A stretch of 64,000 bases of DNA from Actinomyces sp. Marseille-P3109 (GTDB lineage Bacteria; Actinomycetota; Actinomycetes; Actinomycetales; Actinomycetaceae), in contig NZ_OOHN01000008.1 of the NCBI RefSeq assembly GCF_900323545.1, positions 329,941 to 393,940 on the forward strand, in the 5' to 3' direction. Below are positions 54,688-63,962 of this stretch, piece by piece (the stretch's first letter is position 1; the number at the start of each line of letters is the position of its first letter). The translations under genes and the position numbers were made by a program. The notes beneath the pieces were generated by a model. It was given only the letters and a program-made list of their open reading frames with translations. It was not told where the DNA came from and searched no databases.

Positions 54688-55914
54688 GTGACCGATACCT
54701 CGGATGACTTCTCCTCTGATCTCTCCGATGACCTCGCCACCCTTGCCGATACCCCGGCTGCCGACACCGGAGCTGACGGCCGGCACGCCCTGACCGTCAT
54801 CGGCGCCGTCGACCCCGCCCTGCTGGACCTGGTCGACCTCGCCCTGGCCGGACAGGACGCCGTCGTCATCCGCGCCGGTCTGCACTTCGGCGCCGACGAC
54901 GAGACCGCGAGCAGCGATGGAGACGACGACGATCTGGTGCGGCTCGTCAGCCACAGCTCGGCTGACGGCTTCGACGACGACCCGGTCAGGCTCGACGTCC
55001 CCATGCCCTACACCTGCCCCACCTGCTCCCTGCGCGAGGTCCTGGTCGCCGTTGCCGAGGACCGCGCCACCCAGGACCCGGGCGGCACCACCGTTATCCT
55101 CCTGCCGGCGGCCATCGAGCTCGCTCACCTCCTGCCCCGCCTGGCCGAGGACCTCGCCGACACCGGTGTGAGACTGGCCGGAGCCGCCCACGTCCTGGAC
55201 GCCACCACCGCCTTGGACGAGCTCCTCGAGCACCGCCTGCTGGCCGCCTTCCCCGGTGACTGCCGCTGCACGGGCGCCGTCCACCTGGCCAACCTCGGCT
55301 ACGCCGACGTCGTCCTGGCCCTCGGGCGCGACGAGGATCTCGCCGGCGCCGACCTCATCGAGCACCTGCGCCCCCACGACGCCCTCCTGCTCCCCGGCCT
55401 GGACGCGCCCCTCCTGGAGACCCTCACCGGCCTCACCCACGACTCCGCCGCCTCCCTGAGCCGCATCCACCCCGCCACCACCAGCGCCTGGGGCGGCCCC
55501 GACGACCACGGTGTGTGGACCCTCGACCTCAGCGCCTCCCTGCCCTTCCACCCCGAGCGCCTGCGTTCCCTCGTCGTCGACCTCGCCGGCCAGGGCCTGT
55601 GCGCTCGCGGCTGCTTCTGGCTGCCCAGCCGACCCGGCCGGGTCTGCATGTGGGAGGTCGCCGGAGGCGCCCTCAGCGTCGGCGACGCCGGAACCTGGGC
55701 CGAGGTCCCAGGCGCTCCGTCCGGTGCCGGCGATGACGCAGCCGCCGAGCCCCGCTGCCACCTCGTGGTCACCGGCGTCGGCGATGAGGAGATGCGCGAG
55801 CAGGTGCGCCGCGCCTTCGCCCGGATCCTCCTGCGTCCTGAGGAGATGGCCCAGGCCCTGGCCTGGATCGGCGCCGACGACGGCCTGGGCGACTGGTTCG
55901 GCCAGGAGAGCTGA
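54688..55914 (+). CDS. CobW-like protein without Walker A (Mrf-like)
   Basis: 408 residues from GTG 54688 (CTGGAGG upstream). The C-terminal CobW_C domain is clear ([35 protein letters not shown]). The N-terminal G domain is degenerate: where GTPases of this family have GxxGxGKT it reads [16 protein letters not shown], and the CxCC motif is reduced to CPTC (Cys110, Cys113) before SLREVLV. Mycobacteria carry a CobW-like protein, Mrf, at the equivalent Zur-controlled locus, where it promotes ribosome hibernation. A similar role, or zinc handling, is inferred. Confidence 0.75.
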   Translation: MTDTSDDFSSDLSDDLATLADTPAADTGADGRHALTVIGAVDPALLDLVDLALAGQDAVVIRAGLHFGADDETASSDGDDDDLVRLVSHSSADGFDDDPVRLDVPMPYTCPTCSLREVLVAVAEDRATQDPGGTTVILLPAAIELAHLLPRLAEDLADTGVRLAGAAHVLDATTALDELLEHRLLAAFPGDCRCTGAVHLANLGYADVVLALGRDEDLAGADLIEHLRPHDALLLPGLDAPLLETLTGLTHDSAASLSRIHPATTSAWGGPDDHGVWTLDLSASLPFHPERLRSLVVDLAGQGLCARGCFWLPSRPGRVCMWEVAGGALSVGDAGTWAEVPGAPSGAGDDAAAEPRCHLVVTGVGDEEMREQVRRAFARILLRPEEMAQALAWIGADDGLGDWFGQES

Positions 55915-55967
55915 CCGCCCGTCCCGAGGCGGGAGACTCGCGTGACGCATCCCCGCCCCGGCGCGAT

Positions 55968-56053
55968 AGGGTATGTCCGTCGCGACTGGCGCCGGGTGGA
56001 TCACCACCGGGGAGCGGCACGAACACGACTCCGGGGTCGCCCGCCTGGGCCAC
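55968..56053 (+). ncRNA. ZTP (pfl) riboswitch upstream of glyA
   Basis: The leader has the conserved blocks of the ZTP/ZMP riboswitch in order: GGGTATGTCCGTCGCGACTGG, no more than one base from consensus at the key sites; the hairpin CCGGGTGGATCACCACCGG followed by GGAGCG; and the 3' block CCGCCTGGGCCA. It senses the purine-pathway intermediate ZTP, a sign of low 10-formyl-THF, and switches on folate genes. A GCGCAC...GTGCGC stem just before the glyA ribosome site could be the expression platform. Confidence 0.9.
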
Positions 56054-56122
56054 GGATCGCCACCAGTGCGCGCACAGCCGCCTGCCACGGCGCAGCGTGC
56101 GCCCCCACACCTGAGGAGAGAC

Positions 56123-57433
56123 ATGACCGCGCAAGCCGTCACCCCGTCCCTGAACCAGCCTCTGGCCGAGCTCGACCCCGATATCGCCGAGGTCCTCACC
56201 GGAGAGCTCGCCCGCCAGCGTGAGACCCTGGAGATGATCGCCTCGGAGAACTTCGTTCCCCGGGCCGTCCTGGAGTGTCAGGGCTCGGTCCTGACCAACA
56301 AGTACGCGGAGGGCTACCCCGGGCGCCGCTACTACGGCGGCTGCGAGGTCGTCGACGTCGCCGAGTCCCTGGCCATCGAGCGCGCCAAGGCCGTCTTCGA
56401 CGCCGAGTGGGCCAACGTCCAGCCCCACTCCGGGGCCCAGGCCAACGCCGCCGTCCTCCACGCCCTGGCCACCCCCGGTGACACCCTCCTGGGTCTGTCC
56501 CTGGCCCACGGCGGCCACCTCACCCACGGCATGAAGATCAACTTCTCCGGCAAGAACTACAACGCCACCGCCTACGGCGTGGACGAGACCACCATGCGCA
56601 TCGAGATGGACCAGGTGCGTGAGGCCGCCCTGCGCGAGCGCCCCACGGTCATCATCGCCGGATGGTCGGCCTACCCCCGTCACCTCGACTTCGCCGCCTT
56701 CCGCGCCATCGCCGACGAGGTCGGCGCCGCCCTGTGGGTGGACATGGCCCACTTCGCCGGGCTCGTCGCCGCCGGCCTGCACCCCAACCCCGTCCCGCAC
56801 GCCGACGTCGTGTCCACCACCGTCCACAAGACCCTGGGCGGCCCCCGCTCCGGCATGCTCCTGTCCAGCCGCGCAGAGCAGTGGGGCAAGAAGCTCAACT
56901 CCGCCGTCTTCCCCGGCCAGCAGGGCGGCCCCCTCATGCACGTCATCGCCGCCAAGGCCGTGGCCATGAAGATCGCCGGCACCGAGGAGTTCCGTGAGCG
57001 CCAGGAGCGCACCGTGCGCGGCGCCGCCATCATCGCTGAGCGTCTCGGGGCCGACGACGTGCGCGCCGCCGGCGTCAGCCTCGTCACCGGCGGCACCGAC
57101 GTCCATCTGGTGCTGGTCGACCTGCGCGACTCCTCCCTGGACGGCCAGCAGGCCGAGGACCTCCTGCACACCGCCGGCATCACGGTCAACCGCAACGCCG
57201 TCCCCTTCGACCCGCGTCCCCCGCGCGTGACCTCCGGCCTGCGCATCGGCACCCCCGCCCTGGCCACCCGCGGCTTCGGCGACGCCGAGTTCACCGAGGT
57301 CGCCGACATCATCGCTTCCACCCTCATTCACGGTGCCGCCGGCACCGCCGACGACGAGACCCTGGCCGCCCTGCGCGGCCGTGTGCGCGCCCTGACCGAC
57401 GCCTTCCCCCTCTACCCGGGACTGGACCAGTGA
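56123..57433 (+). CDS. glyA: Serine hydroxymethyltransferase
   Basis: 436 residues, PLP enzyme. Conserved parts: [40 protein letters not shown], the Lys that binds PLP in [14 protein letters not shown], and HIFT-type region GINVNRNAV replaced here by GITVNRNAV. Interconverts serine and glycine with THF/5,10-methylene-THF. GAGGAGAG precedes ATG 56123; the frame extends upstream through the riboswitch but that is non-coding. Controlled by the ZTP riboswitch; its stop overlaps the folD start. Confidence 0.95.
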   Translation: MTAQAVTPSLNQPLAELDPDIAEVLTGELARQRETLEMIASENFVPRAVLECQGSVLTNKYAEGYPGRRYYGGCEVVDVAESLAIERAKAVFDAEWANVQPHSGAQANAAVLHALATPGDTLLGLSLAHGGHLTHGMKINFSGKNYNATAYGVDETTMRIEMDQVREAALRERPTVIIAGWSAYPRHLDFAAFRAIADEVGAALWVDMAHFAGLVAAGLHPNPVPHADVVSTTVHKTLGGPRSGMLLSSRAEQWGKKLNSAVFPGQQGGPLMHVIAAKAVAMKIAGTEEFRERQERTVRGAAIIAERLGADDVRAAGVSLVTGGTDVHLVLVDLRDSSLDGQQAEDLLHTAGITVNRNAVPFDPRPPRVTSGLRIGTPALATRGFGDAEFTEVADIIASTLIHGAAGTADDETLAALRGRVRALTDAFPLYPGLDQ

Positions 57434-58326
57434 GGGCCCCCTGGAACGGGCCCGCCCAGGTCCTGGACGGCAAGGCCACGGCCGCCGCCCTCAAGGCAGA
57501 GCTCAAGGAACGCGTCGCGGCGCTGCGTGGGCGCGGCGTCACCCCCGGCCTGGGCACGGTCCTGGTGGGGGAGGACCCCGGCAGCGTCAAGTACGTCGCC
57601 GGCAAGCACACCGACTGTGCCGAGGTCGGCATCCTCTCCATCCGCGAGGACCTGCCCGCCACCGCCACCCAGGCCGAGGTGGAGGCCGCCGTCGACCGCC
57701 TCAACGCGGATCCCACCTGCACCGGCTACATCGTTCAGCTCCCGCTGCCGGCGGGCGTGGACACCAATGCGATCCTGGAGCGCGTCGACCCGGCCAAGGA
57801 CGCCGACGGTCTACACCCCACCAACCTGGGGCGTCTGGTGCTGCGGGCCTCGGGGCCCATCGACTCGCCCCTGCCCTGCACGCCGCGCGGCTGCATCGAG
57901 CTCATGGAGCGCCATGGCATCGACCTGGCCGGTCGCAACGTGTGCGTCGTCGGCCGAGGCGTCACGGTGGGCCGCTCCATCGGCCTGCTCCTGGGGCGCA
58001 AGGACGTCAACGCCACCGTCGACATCTGCCACACCGGCACCACGGACCTGGCCGACCATGTGCGCCGGGCCGACGTCGTCATCTCGGCGGCCGGCAGCCC
58101 CGGCATCATCACCCCGGAGATGGTGACTCCTGGTGCCGTCGTCCTGGATGTGGGCGTCTCGCGCGTCGTCGACCCAGCCACCGGCAAGGGACGTATCGCC
58201 GGTGATGTCGCCGACGGCGTGGACGAGGTCGCCTCCTGGCTCTCACCCAATCCCGGCGGCGTGGGGCCCATGACCCGTGCCCTGCTGCTGGCCAACGTGG
58301 TCGAGACCGCGGAGCGCTCACTCTAA
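57430..58326 (+). CDS. folD: Bifunctional methylenetetrahydrofolate dehydrogenase/cyclohydrolase
   Basis: 298 residues from GTG 57430, overlapping the glyA stop. Active-site Tyr55 and Lys59 in [27 protein letters not shown] and the NADP site [13 protein letters not shown]. Converts 5,10-methylene-THF to 10-formyl-THF, the step after GlyA, so riboswitch control of both genes raises 10-formyl-THF for purine synthesis. Confidence 0.95.
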   Translation: MRAPWNGPAQVLDGKATAAALKAELKERVAALRGRGVTPGLGTVLVGEDPGSVKYVAGKHTDCAEVGILSIREDLPATATQAEVEAAVDRLNADPTCTGYIVQLPLPAGVDTNAILERVDPAKDADGLHPTNLGRLVLRASGPIDSPLPCTPRGCIELMERHGIDLAGRNVCVVGRGVTVGRSIGLLLGRKDVNATVDICHTGTTDLADHVRRADVVISAAGSPGIITPEMVTPGAVVLDVGVSRVVDPATGKGRIAGDVADGVDEVASWLSPNPGGVGPMTRALLLANVVETAERSL

Positions 58327-58366
58327 AGGGGCGCCGTTCGCCTGACCGGTCGATAACCTTGGGACC

Positions 58367-60121
58367 ATGACGGACGAGTCCCACGGCGCCCACCCCTCCC
58401 AGTCCCACCAGCCCGTCGACCCGGCTGAGTCGCCTGATTCCGCGAAGGCCTCGGAGTCCGAGCCGACTCAGCCGGATGCGGGTCCTCTGGAGCCTCAGGA
58501 CGCACCGGACATGAACGGCTCTCAGAACCCGCATCCGCAGAAGGCCGGCCTGCGGCGTCGGACCCTGATCCTGGGCGCCGCCGGGGCAGGTGTCCTCATC
58601 GTGGGAGTAGCCCTCCAGGCGCTCTCGCTCTTCTCAGACCGGCGCTGCTGCGTCGACTGGTTCCCCACCTCCACGGACACGGAGGACTCGCCGGCCTCGG
58701 CCGCCTACCGCCCCGCCTACCACTACAGCCCCACCAAGGGGAACCTCGCCGACCCCAACGGCCTGGTCCTCCACGAGGGCGAGTACCACCTCTTCCACCA
58801 GCAGGACGGTACCTGGGGCCACGCGATCAGCTCGGACATGGTGCACTGGAAGCGCACGTACACGGCCCTGGAGCACGACTCGCAGGGGCTGGCCATGTCC
58901 GGCAGCTGCGTCGTCGACGGCGCCGACACCTCCGGCCTGGTCAAGGGCGGCGGCATGGTGGCCGTCTACACCTCCACCGAGGGCGGTGAGGCCCAGTCCC
59001 TGGCCTACTCCAGCGACCGGGGCCGCACCTGGCAGCGCTTCTCCGGCAACCCCGTCATCCCCAACGACGGGCGCAAGGACTTCCGCGATCCCAAGGTCTT
59101 CTGGCACGAGGGCTCCCAGGCCTGGGTCATGATCGTCTCCGTCGGCGACCACGTCTCCCTGTTCCGCTCCAGAGACCTCAAGGCCTGGACCCACGCCAGT
59201 GACTTCGGCCAGGGCATCGGCTCCCACGCCGCCGTGTGGGAGTGCCCCGACCTCTTCCCCCTGACCGACACCAGCGACGGCAGCACCCGCTGGGTCATGA
59301 CCCTCTCGGTAGGTGCCAACGAGGAGACGGCCGGTTCCACCGCCCAGTACTTCATCGGGGACTTCGACGGCTCCGTCTTCTTCCCCGAGGACCACGAGAC
59401 CCGGTTCACCGACGCCGGCCAGGACTTCTACGCCGCACAGAGCTTCGAGAACATCGAGGGCCGCCGTGTGTGGATGGCCTGGCTGGGCAACTGGAACTAC
59501 CCCTACTCGCTCCCCACTGGCGACTGGCGTGGCGAGATGAGCATCCCGCGCGAGCTGTCCCTGACCACCCTCAACGGTCAACGCGTCCTCGTCCAGAAGC
59601 CCATCCCCGAGCTCGACGCGCTGCGCGGCAAGGCCACCGACCTCGCCGGTCTCACGGCCACCGACACCGCCGACGCCGCAGTGACGCAGCTGGGCAAGGG
59701 GCGCACGGTCGAGATCGACCTGACCCTGGACGTCTCCCAGGCCTCCGAGGCCTGGCTGGGACTCGCCCGCGGAGAGGTCGACGGCTCGGTCCAGGAGGTG
59801 CGTGTCGGCGTCAACGTCTCGGCCGGCACCCTCTACCTGGACCGTACCAACGGGGGTCTCACACAGATCGACGGCAAGGACGAGGGAACCACCACCGACT
59901 TCGCTCTGCGCCGCGAGGTCAGCTACCGCCCCACCGGCTCCACGGTGCGCCTGCACCTCTACCTCGATCGTTCCAGCCTCGAGGTCTTCGTCGACGACGG
60001 CGCCACGGTCGGCAGCCTCCTGGTCTTCACCGATCCCGGCTGTCAGGAGATCGTCCTGGGTGCCGCGGGCACGGCCACCATCGCCTCGGGCAGCCTCACC
60101 CCGCTGGCGGGGGCCCTGTAG
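58367..60121 (+). CDS. GH32 fructan hydrolase (levanase/invertase), membrane-anchored
   Basis: 584 residues. A Ser/Pro/Glu-rich cytoplasmic-like N-tail (1-60), one membrane helix (about 66-90), then a GH32 five-bladed propeller (about 115-430) and a C-terminal beta-sandwich (440-584). Catalytic motifs: nucleophile Asp129 in NLADPNG (usually WMNDPNG), transition-state Asp in DFRDPKVF (about 240) and acid/base Glu in WECPDLF (about 292). Likely cleaves levan, inulin or sucrose outside the cell. Converges on the levansucrase gene. Confidence 0.88.
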   Translation: MTDESHGAHPSQSHQPVDPAESPDSAKASESEPTQPDAGPLEPQDAPDMNGSQNPHPQKAGLRRRTLILGAAGAGVLIVGVALQALSLFSDRRCCVDWFPTSTDTEDSPASAAYRPAYHYSPTKGNLADPNGLVLHEGEYHLFHQQDGTWGHAISSDMVHWKRTYTALEHDSQGLAMSGSCVVDGADTSGLVKGGGMVAVYTSTEGGEAQSLAYSSDRGRTWQRFSGNPVIPNDGRKDFRDPKVFWHEGSQAWVMIVSVGDHVSLFRSRDLKAWTHASDFGQGIGSHAAVWECPDLFPLTDTSDGSTRWVMTLSVGANEETAGSTAQYFIGDFDGSVFFPEDHETRFTDAGQDFYAAQSFENIEGRRVWMAWLGNWNYPYSLPTGDWRGEMSIPRELSLTTLNGQRVLVQKPIPELDALRGKATDLAGLTATDTADAAVTQLGKGRTVEIDLTLDVSQASEAWLGLARGEVDGSVQEVRVGVNVSAGTLYLDRTNGGLTQIDGKDEGTTTDFALRREVSYRPTGSTVRLHLYLDRSSLEVFVDDGATVGSLLVFTDPGCQEIVLGAAGTATIASGSLTPLAGAL

Positions 60122-60136
60122 GCAACACGCTCAAGA

Positions 60137-60174
60137 GGCGGGGTCGCCGGAACAGATGTTCCGGCGACCCCGCC
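60137..60174. terminator. Bidirectional terminator between GH32 and GH68 genes
   Basis: Perfect 18-base inverted repeat, GGCGGGGTCGCCGGAACA and its complement, separated by GA. Lies between the converging fructan genes. Confidence 0.75.
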
Positions 60175-60205
60175 ATGATCTCTGGGTGATGCTGGCCAGC
60201 GGCGC

Positions 60206-62071
60206 CTACTTCAGGCGCTGCGGGCGGGTGTCACCGCCGTTGGTCCGGGCCCGGTCCGCGGGAACGTCGCCGAACCCTCCCAGGCCGTTGGTGCCGTAGG
60301 TGCGGTCCACCGAGGTGGTGTCCCCGGAGATGTTGATCTTCACCGTCGGGGCCAGTGAGCCCCCGCGCACCGGGTTGCCATCCTTGTTGCCGCCGATGGA
60401 GTCGATGAAGGACTCCACCAGGCCGCCGGGCATCACATAGTGCGAGTAGGACTGGTAGGTGTAGGGACTCTGGTTGAAGTCCGGCGAGTAGGGCTTACCC
60501 GGGTTGAAGTTGAGGTTGATCGGGTTGCCCAGCGCGATACCCGTGCTCTGGTTGAGCGGCTTGTAGTCCGATCGCAGCCCGTCGCCCACGAACCCGTAGA
60601 CGCCCTCGGGGCCCTGGAGCCCGTCGGCGTAGGTCTCCCGGTGCGAGATCGTGAACAGGTAGTACTTGCCGTCCTGGAAGTAGATCTGGGGCCGCTCGGT
60701 CTGGTCGTTGACGCAGTTACCGCTCAGCAGCGGTGGCAGGTACTCCCACTGGGTCATCGCCTTGTTCTTGGCGCGGGCCAGCCCCACGTTGGCCAGCTGA
60801 TAGTAGGCGCCGCGCTGGTTGACCGACTCGACCGTCTCCGCCTTGGGATCGCCCTTCTCATAGCCGAGATCCGCCTCGGTGCACGTGGCCAGGGTCGTGT
60901 TCTGACCGGCCTTGGCCGCGGCGTCGACGTACTGCTGCTCACGCACGAACGCCGAGTTGCCCTCGAAGACCATGTACTCGGTGGGGTCGGAGGGGTTGTT
61001 CTGGTCGCGGAAGGTGAAGGGGTCGCGGAAGTTCACGCCCGGGTTCTGCTCGCGGGTCTGGTAGTACTTGCCGTCCGGGACGAGCAGCTGGTGCTGGGTG
61101 CGGAATCCGGTGAGCCACACACCGTTCTCATCGGCGTGGATGCGTCCCTCGGACTGCACGATCCGCGGGTCGTAGGGCTTGGAGGAACCGTTGTTCTCCT
61201 GGCCTCCGTCGTTGTTCCCACTGCCGCCGGTGGTGCCGTTGTAGAAGGCCACCGAGGTGTAGAACATGCGGATCTTGTTGCCCTCCATGAGGCGGGCCGA
61301 ACCGGACCACTCGGTCTGCGCCGTGAAGCTCTGATCCTCGAAGATCGAGCCGGAGGCACCGTCGGGGAAGACGTGCCCGCCGTAGATCCAGCCGCCGTTG
61401 GAGCTGTTCGCGCCGTCGGCCGAGGAGGTCTGCGTGCCGGCCTTGCGGTAGAAGAAGCCCAAGCGCGCGTGGGTGTGGCGGTCGTCAAAGGTGTAGCCGG
61501 CGTGCCGGTCGGCCACCAGGGAGAAGGCGATCTCCCATCCGTTGTAGGAGATCTGGTGGGCCGCCTCATCGGTCAGCGTCCAGGTGTCCCATACCCATAC
61601 GTCGTCGCTCGTGGCCGGGAAGCCGTTGGAGATCTCCGGCATCGTGTACTGCTCGGGCATCGAATTGGTGCCCGACGGCGCATTGGGATTGGAGACCCGC
61701 TGGATCTGCATGGCGTCGGCGCGGGTCCACTTGGCCGTGTAGTTCTCATCGACCCCGTGGGCCTCGCCGGTGTGCTTGGTGGCGTTGGCCCAGCCGGGGT
61801 TGTCGGCCTTGAATCCGTTCGCTTCCTGCGCGGCGGCGCCCGGCGCGGCCTGCTGGTCCGCCTGACCGGCCTGTCCCTGCCCGGCCGGGGCCTGTCCGGC
61901 CTGCTGGCCGGCACCCGCCTCGGGGGAGGCCTCGGCGGAGGCGCTGGGCTCTGGGGATGGGGTCTCGTCGGCGAGGGCGGTGGTTCCGGTCCCGGCGACC
62001 AGGAACCCGATCGCCAGCGCCGCGGCCAGTCGTCTGCGACGGGCGCGGAACGAAGTATGTGTCACGGTCAT
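60206..62071 (-). CDS. GH68 levansucrase, secreted
   Basis: 621 residues. Signal peptide (basic start, hydrophobic 15-33, ALA cleavage near 34), a Pro/Glu/Ala/Gln-rich linker (36-85) and the GH68 propeller. Nucleophile Asp162 in VWVWDTWTL, transition-state Asp in NFRDPFTF (about 352), acid/base Glu in DQTERPQIY (about 452), plus SGNCVND. Makes levan from sucrose and releases glucose; levan is a matrix and storage polymer for oral actinomycetes. The linked GH32 enzyme can reuse it. Confidence 0.92.
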   Translation of the reverse strand: MTVTHTSFRARRRRLAAALAIGFLVAGTGTTALADETPSPEPSASAEASPEAGAGQQAGQAPAGQGQAGQADQQAAPGAAAQEANGFKADNPGWANATKHTGEAHGVDENYTAKWTRADAMQIQRVSNPNAPSGTNSMPEQYTMPEISNGFPATSDDVWVWDTWTLTDEAAHQISYNGWEIAFSLVADRHAGYTFDDRHTHARLGFFYRKAGTQTSSADGANSSNGGWIYGGHVFPDGASGSIFEDQSFTAQTEWSGSARLMEGNKIRMFYTSVAFYNGTTGGSGNNDGGQENNGSSKPYDPRIVQSEGRIHADENGVWLTGFRTQHQLLVPDGKYYQTREQNPGVNFRDPFTFRDQNNPSDPTEYMVFEGNSAFVREQQYVDAAAKAGQNTTLATCTEADLGYEKGDPKAETVESVNQRGAYYQLANVGLARAKNKAMTQWEYLPPLLSGNCVNDQTERPQIYFQDGKYYLFTISHRETYADGLQGPEGVYGFVGDGLRSDYKPLNQSTGIALGNPINLNFNPGKPYSPDFNQSPYTYQSYSHYVMPGGLVESFIDSIGGNKDGNPVRGGSLAPTVKINISGDTTSVDRTYGTNGLGGFGDVPADRARTNGGDTRPQRLK

Positions 62072-62407
62072 TGTCCGTACTGTCCTTACTCATGAGGGAT
62101 GAGGGTGTCAGTGCGCCGTGAGCCGATATTGCTTGATCTCCCAGCTGCTACCTTAGGGGAGCCTGGAGGTCAATGGGCAGGTCTTTAGGCCGACCGGTCA
62201 GTCCCGCCCGACTCCTACCAAAGGCGCATGCCCTGCGCTTTCAGGGATTATTGAGGATTCCTGCATGTTTGGTGACATACGCCACATGACTCTATGTTAT
62301 TGGCCGGTTAGTCTTGAACGCGTTCTCCGTGAGCTGTCTGGTCTCCCATGCCTGTCGGTTCAGGTGGTCACCCGAAGCTGGGTGGCCCTGCATCTAACGG
62401 AGATCCT
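62072..62407. promoter_or_regulatory. Divergent leader between levansucrase and surface-protein genes
   Basis: 336 bases without a gene. The right part (about 62250-62320) is AT-richer (GATTATTGAGGATTCC, CTCTATGTTATTGG) and may hold the rightward promoter. No clear repeat or palindrome seen. Confidence 0.35.
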
Positions 62408-63628
62408 GTGAGTATCTTTCCCATCCGTCTGCGACGGCTAACCGCACCAACAACTGCCTTCATGGCTGCACTCGCCCTCGGCGCCGCCAGTTCGGCCATG
62501 GCCGCTCCGACGCCGAACACGGCAGGGCAGTCCACCACCTCCCTGCGTGACGCCTCCACTGTGAGCCCTCAGTCCCTCGCCCAGATGGTGGCCGGCCCGA
62601 ACGCCACCGTGACCAATGCGACCGTCTCCGGCAAGGACGTCCAGATCGGCACGGTCAAGGGCCTGCCGAGCGACGGCAACGCCATCACCGAGGGGGTGGC
62701 CCTGTCCACCGGCTCCCTCATCGACCCCGACCCCACCGCCGACTCCGACGTCGACTTCACCCGTTCCGCGGTCCTGGGGCCCAACAACGCACTCGACACC
62801 ACTGGTGACTTCGGTGCCATCGAGGATCCGGCCGGTCTGATGCAGGTGGCCGGTACAGACGTTTACGACGAGGCCATCCTCGAGTTCGACGTCACCGCCA
62901 CCAGCTCCAACGTCGTCCTCTACTACAGCCTCGGCTCCGAGGAGTACGCCGGTGCCACCGAGGGCACTCCGGCCTCCTGGCAGTCCCGCGGCTACAAGGA
63001 CCCGCTGAGCATCCAGGTCAACGGCACCGAGTGCGCCTACGTGCCCGGCTCCCAGACGGCCGTGAGCGCAGCCACCGTCAACGAGTCCTCGAACGCCGAC
63101 TACTACACCGCCAATGTCTCGGGGCATACGCCGGGCCAGATCCCGGTGGAGTTCAACGGCTACACCTCGGCTCTTCCCTGCCAGGCCGCTGTCACTCCGG
63201 GGCAGGCGGTGCACGTGCGCGTGGCCATCGCCGACGCCCAGGACGGTCAGCTCGACTCCACGGTCCTTCTGCGCACCCAGGGGCTGGGCTTCACCGACAA
63301 GCAGATCACCGAGCCCTGCACCGCCAAGGCCGGCACCTGCGATATCCCCGGCGTCGGCAACGGATCCAACGGATCCAATGGGTCCAACGGCTCGAACGGG
63401 TCGAACAGCAACGGCTCGACCACTCCTGTCGGCCAAGGCAAGCCGGGCGTCACCGACTACAGTGCCGCCACACCCACCTCGGGAACCTCGGCCAGGACGA
63501 TCGCCGGTCTGCCCCTGACCGGAACCCAGGCGCTCTTCATGGGTGTCGTCGCCCTGCTGCTCCTGACCGCCGGTGGCGTGGCGCTCAGGCTGCGCCGTCG
63601 TCGCCTGGCCGGTTCCGAGGTCGACTGA
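62408..63628 (+). CDS. Choice-of-anchor L domain protein with LPLTG sortase signal
   Basis: 406 residues from GTG 62408 (GGAGAT upstream). Signal peptide cleaved after AMA (about 32). The extracellular part has choice-of-anchor L features (SLAQMVAGPNATVTNATVSG, NAITEGVALSTGSL, LEFDVTATSSNVVLYYSLGS, then EEYAG). A flexible (NGS)n repeat follows at about 318-340, then the cell-wall sorting signal LPLTG (368-372), a hydrophobic helix and a basic tail. So a wall-anchored surface protein, perhaps an adhesin. Confidence 0.85.
   Translation: MSIFPIRLRRLTAPTTAFMAALALGAASSAMAAPTPNTAGQSTTSLRDASTVSPQSLAQMVAGPNATVTNATVSGKDVQIGTVKGLPSDGNAITEGVALSTGSLIDPDPTADSDVDFTRSAVLGPNNALDTTGDFGAIEDPAGLMQVAGTDVYDEAILEFDVTATSSNVVLYYSLGSEEYAGATEGTPASWQSRGYKDPLSIQVNGTECAYVPGSQTAVSAATVNESSNADYYTANVSGHTPGQIPVEFNGYTSALPCQAAVTPGQAVHVRVAIADAQDGQLDSTVLLRTQGLGFTDKQITEPCTAKAGTCDIPGVGNGSNGSNGSNGSNGSNSNGSTTPVGQGKPGVTDYSAATPTSGTSARTIAGLPLTGTQALFMGVVALLLLTAGGVALRLRRRRLAGSEVD
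63361..63420 (+). repeat. NGS-coding tandem repeat
   Basis: About six imperfect 9-base units (AACGGATCC-type) coding Asn-Gly-Ser in the surface protein's spacer before the LPLTG signal. The unit count could vary between strains. Confidence 0.6.
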
Positions 63629-63653
63629 CAGCGAGACTCTGGCCCACAGACGG

Positions 63654-63693
63654 CTGACGGGGCGGATGAAGCTCTCTTCATCCGCCCCGTCAG
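63654..63693. terminator. Bidirectional terminator after the surface-protein gene
   Basis: Perfect 18-base stem, CTGACGGGGCGGATGAAG and complement, loop CTCT, between two converging genes. Confidence 0.75.
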
Positions 63694-63724
63694 TGTGTGG
63701 CTGTGGTTCACCGCTGTTGGATGC

Positions 63725-63949
63725 TCAGTCCCGGTCGTGCCTGGAGGCGTGGCGCGCCGCCGCCTCCTTGGCCAGCATCGCGCAGCCCAGTAAGCACAAC
63801 GGCATCGAGGCCAGCCACAGTCCCGTGGCGAAACGGGACAGAACCGGTGCCTGAGCCAGGACGGGCAAGATGGCGGCGAGAACGACGACCATCATCCAGA
63901 AAGCGATGTGGCGCCCGCTGCGCGACTCCGAGTTGTTGTTGTCACTCAT
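63725..63949 (-). CDS. Small membrane protein of unknown function
   Basis: 74 residues with two membrane helices (about 15-34 and 40-60), a polar N-terminus (MSDNNNSESRSGRH) and a basic C-terminus (RHASRHDRD). GAGGAG precedes ATG 63949. Probably follows a gene ending at 63963 on the same strand (13-base gap), so it may be a small partner subunit of that upstream protein. Confidence 0.65.
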   Translation of the reverse strand: MSDNNNSESRSGRHIAFWMMVVVLAAILPVLAQAPVLSRFATGLWLASMPLCLLGCAMLAKEAAARHASRHDRD

Positions 63950-63962
63950 GGCCTGCTCCTCT

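Noticed and set aside
55769..57331. 520-codon open frame antisense to glyA
   Set aside because: Shadow of glyA; composition typical of antisense GC-rich DNA.
60440..62095. 551-codon plus-strand open frame over the levansucrase gene
   Set aside because: Antisense to a gene with signal peptide and full GH68 motifs.
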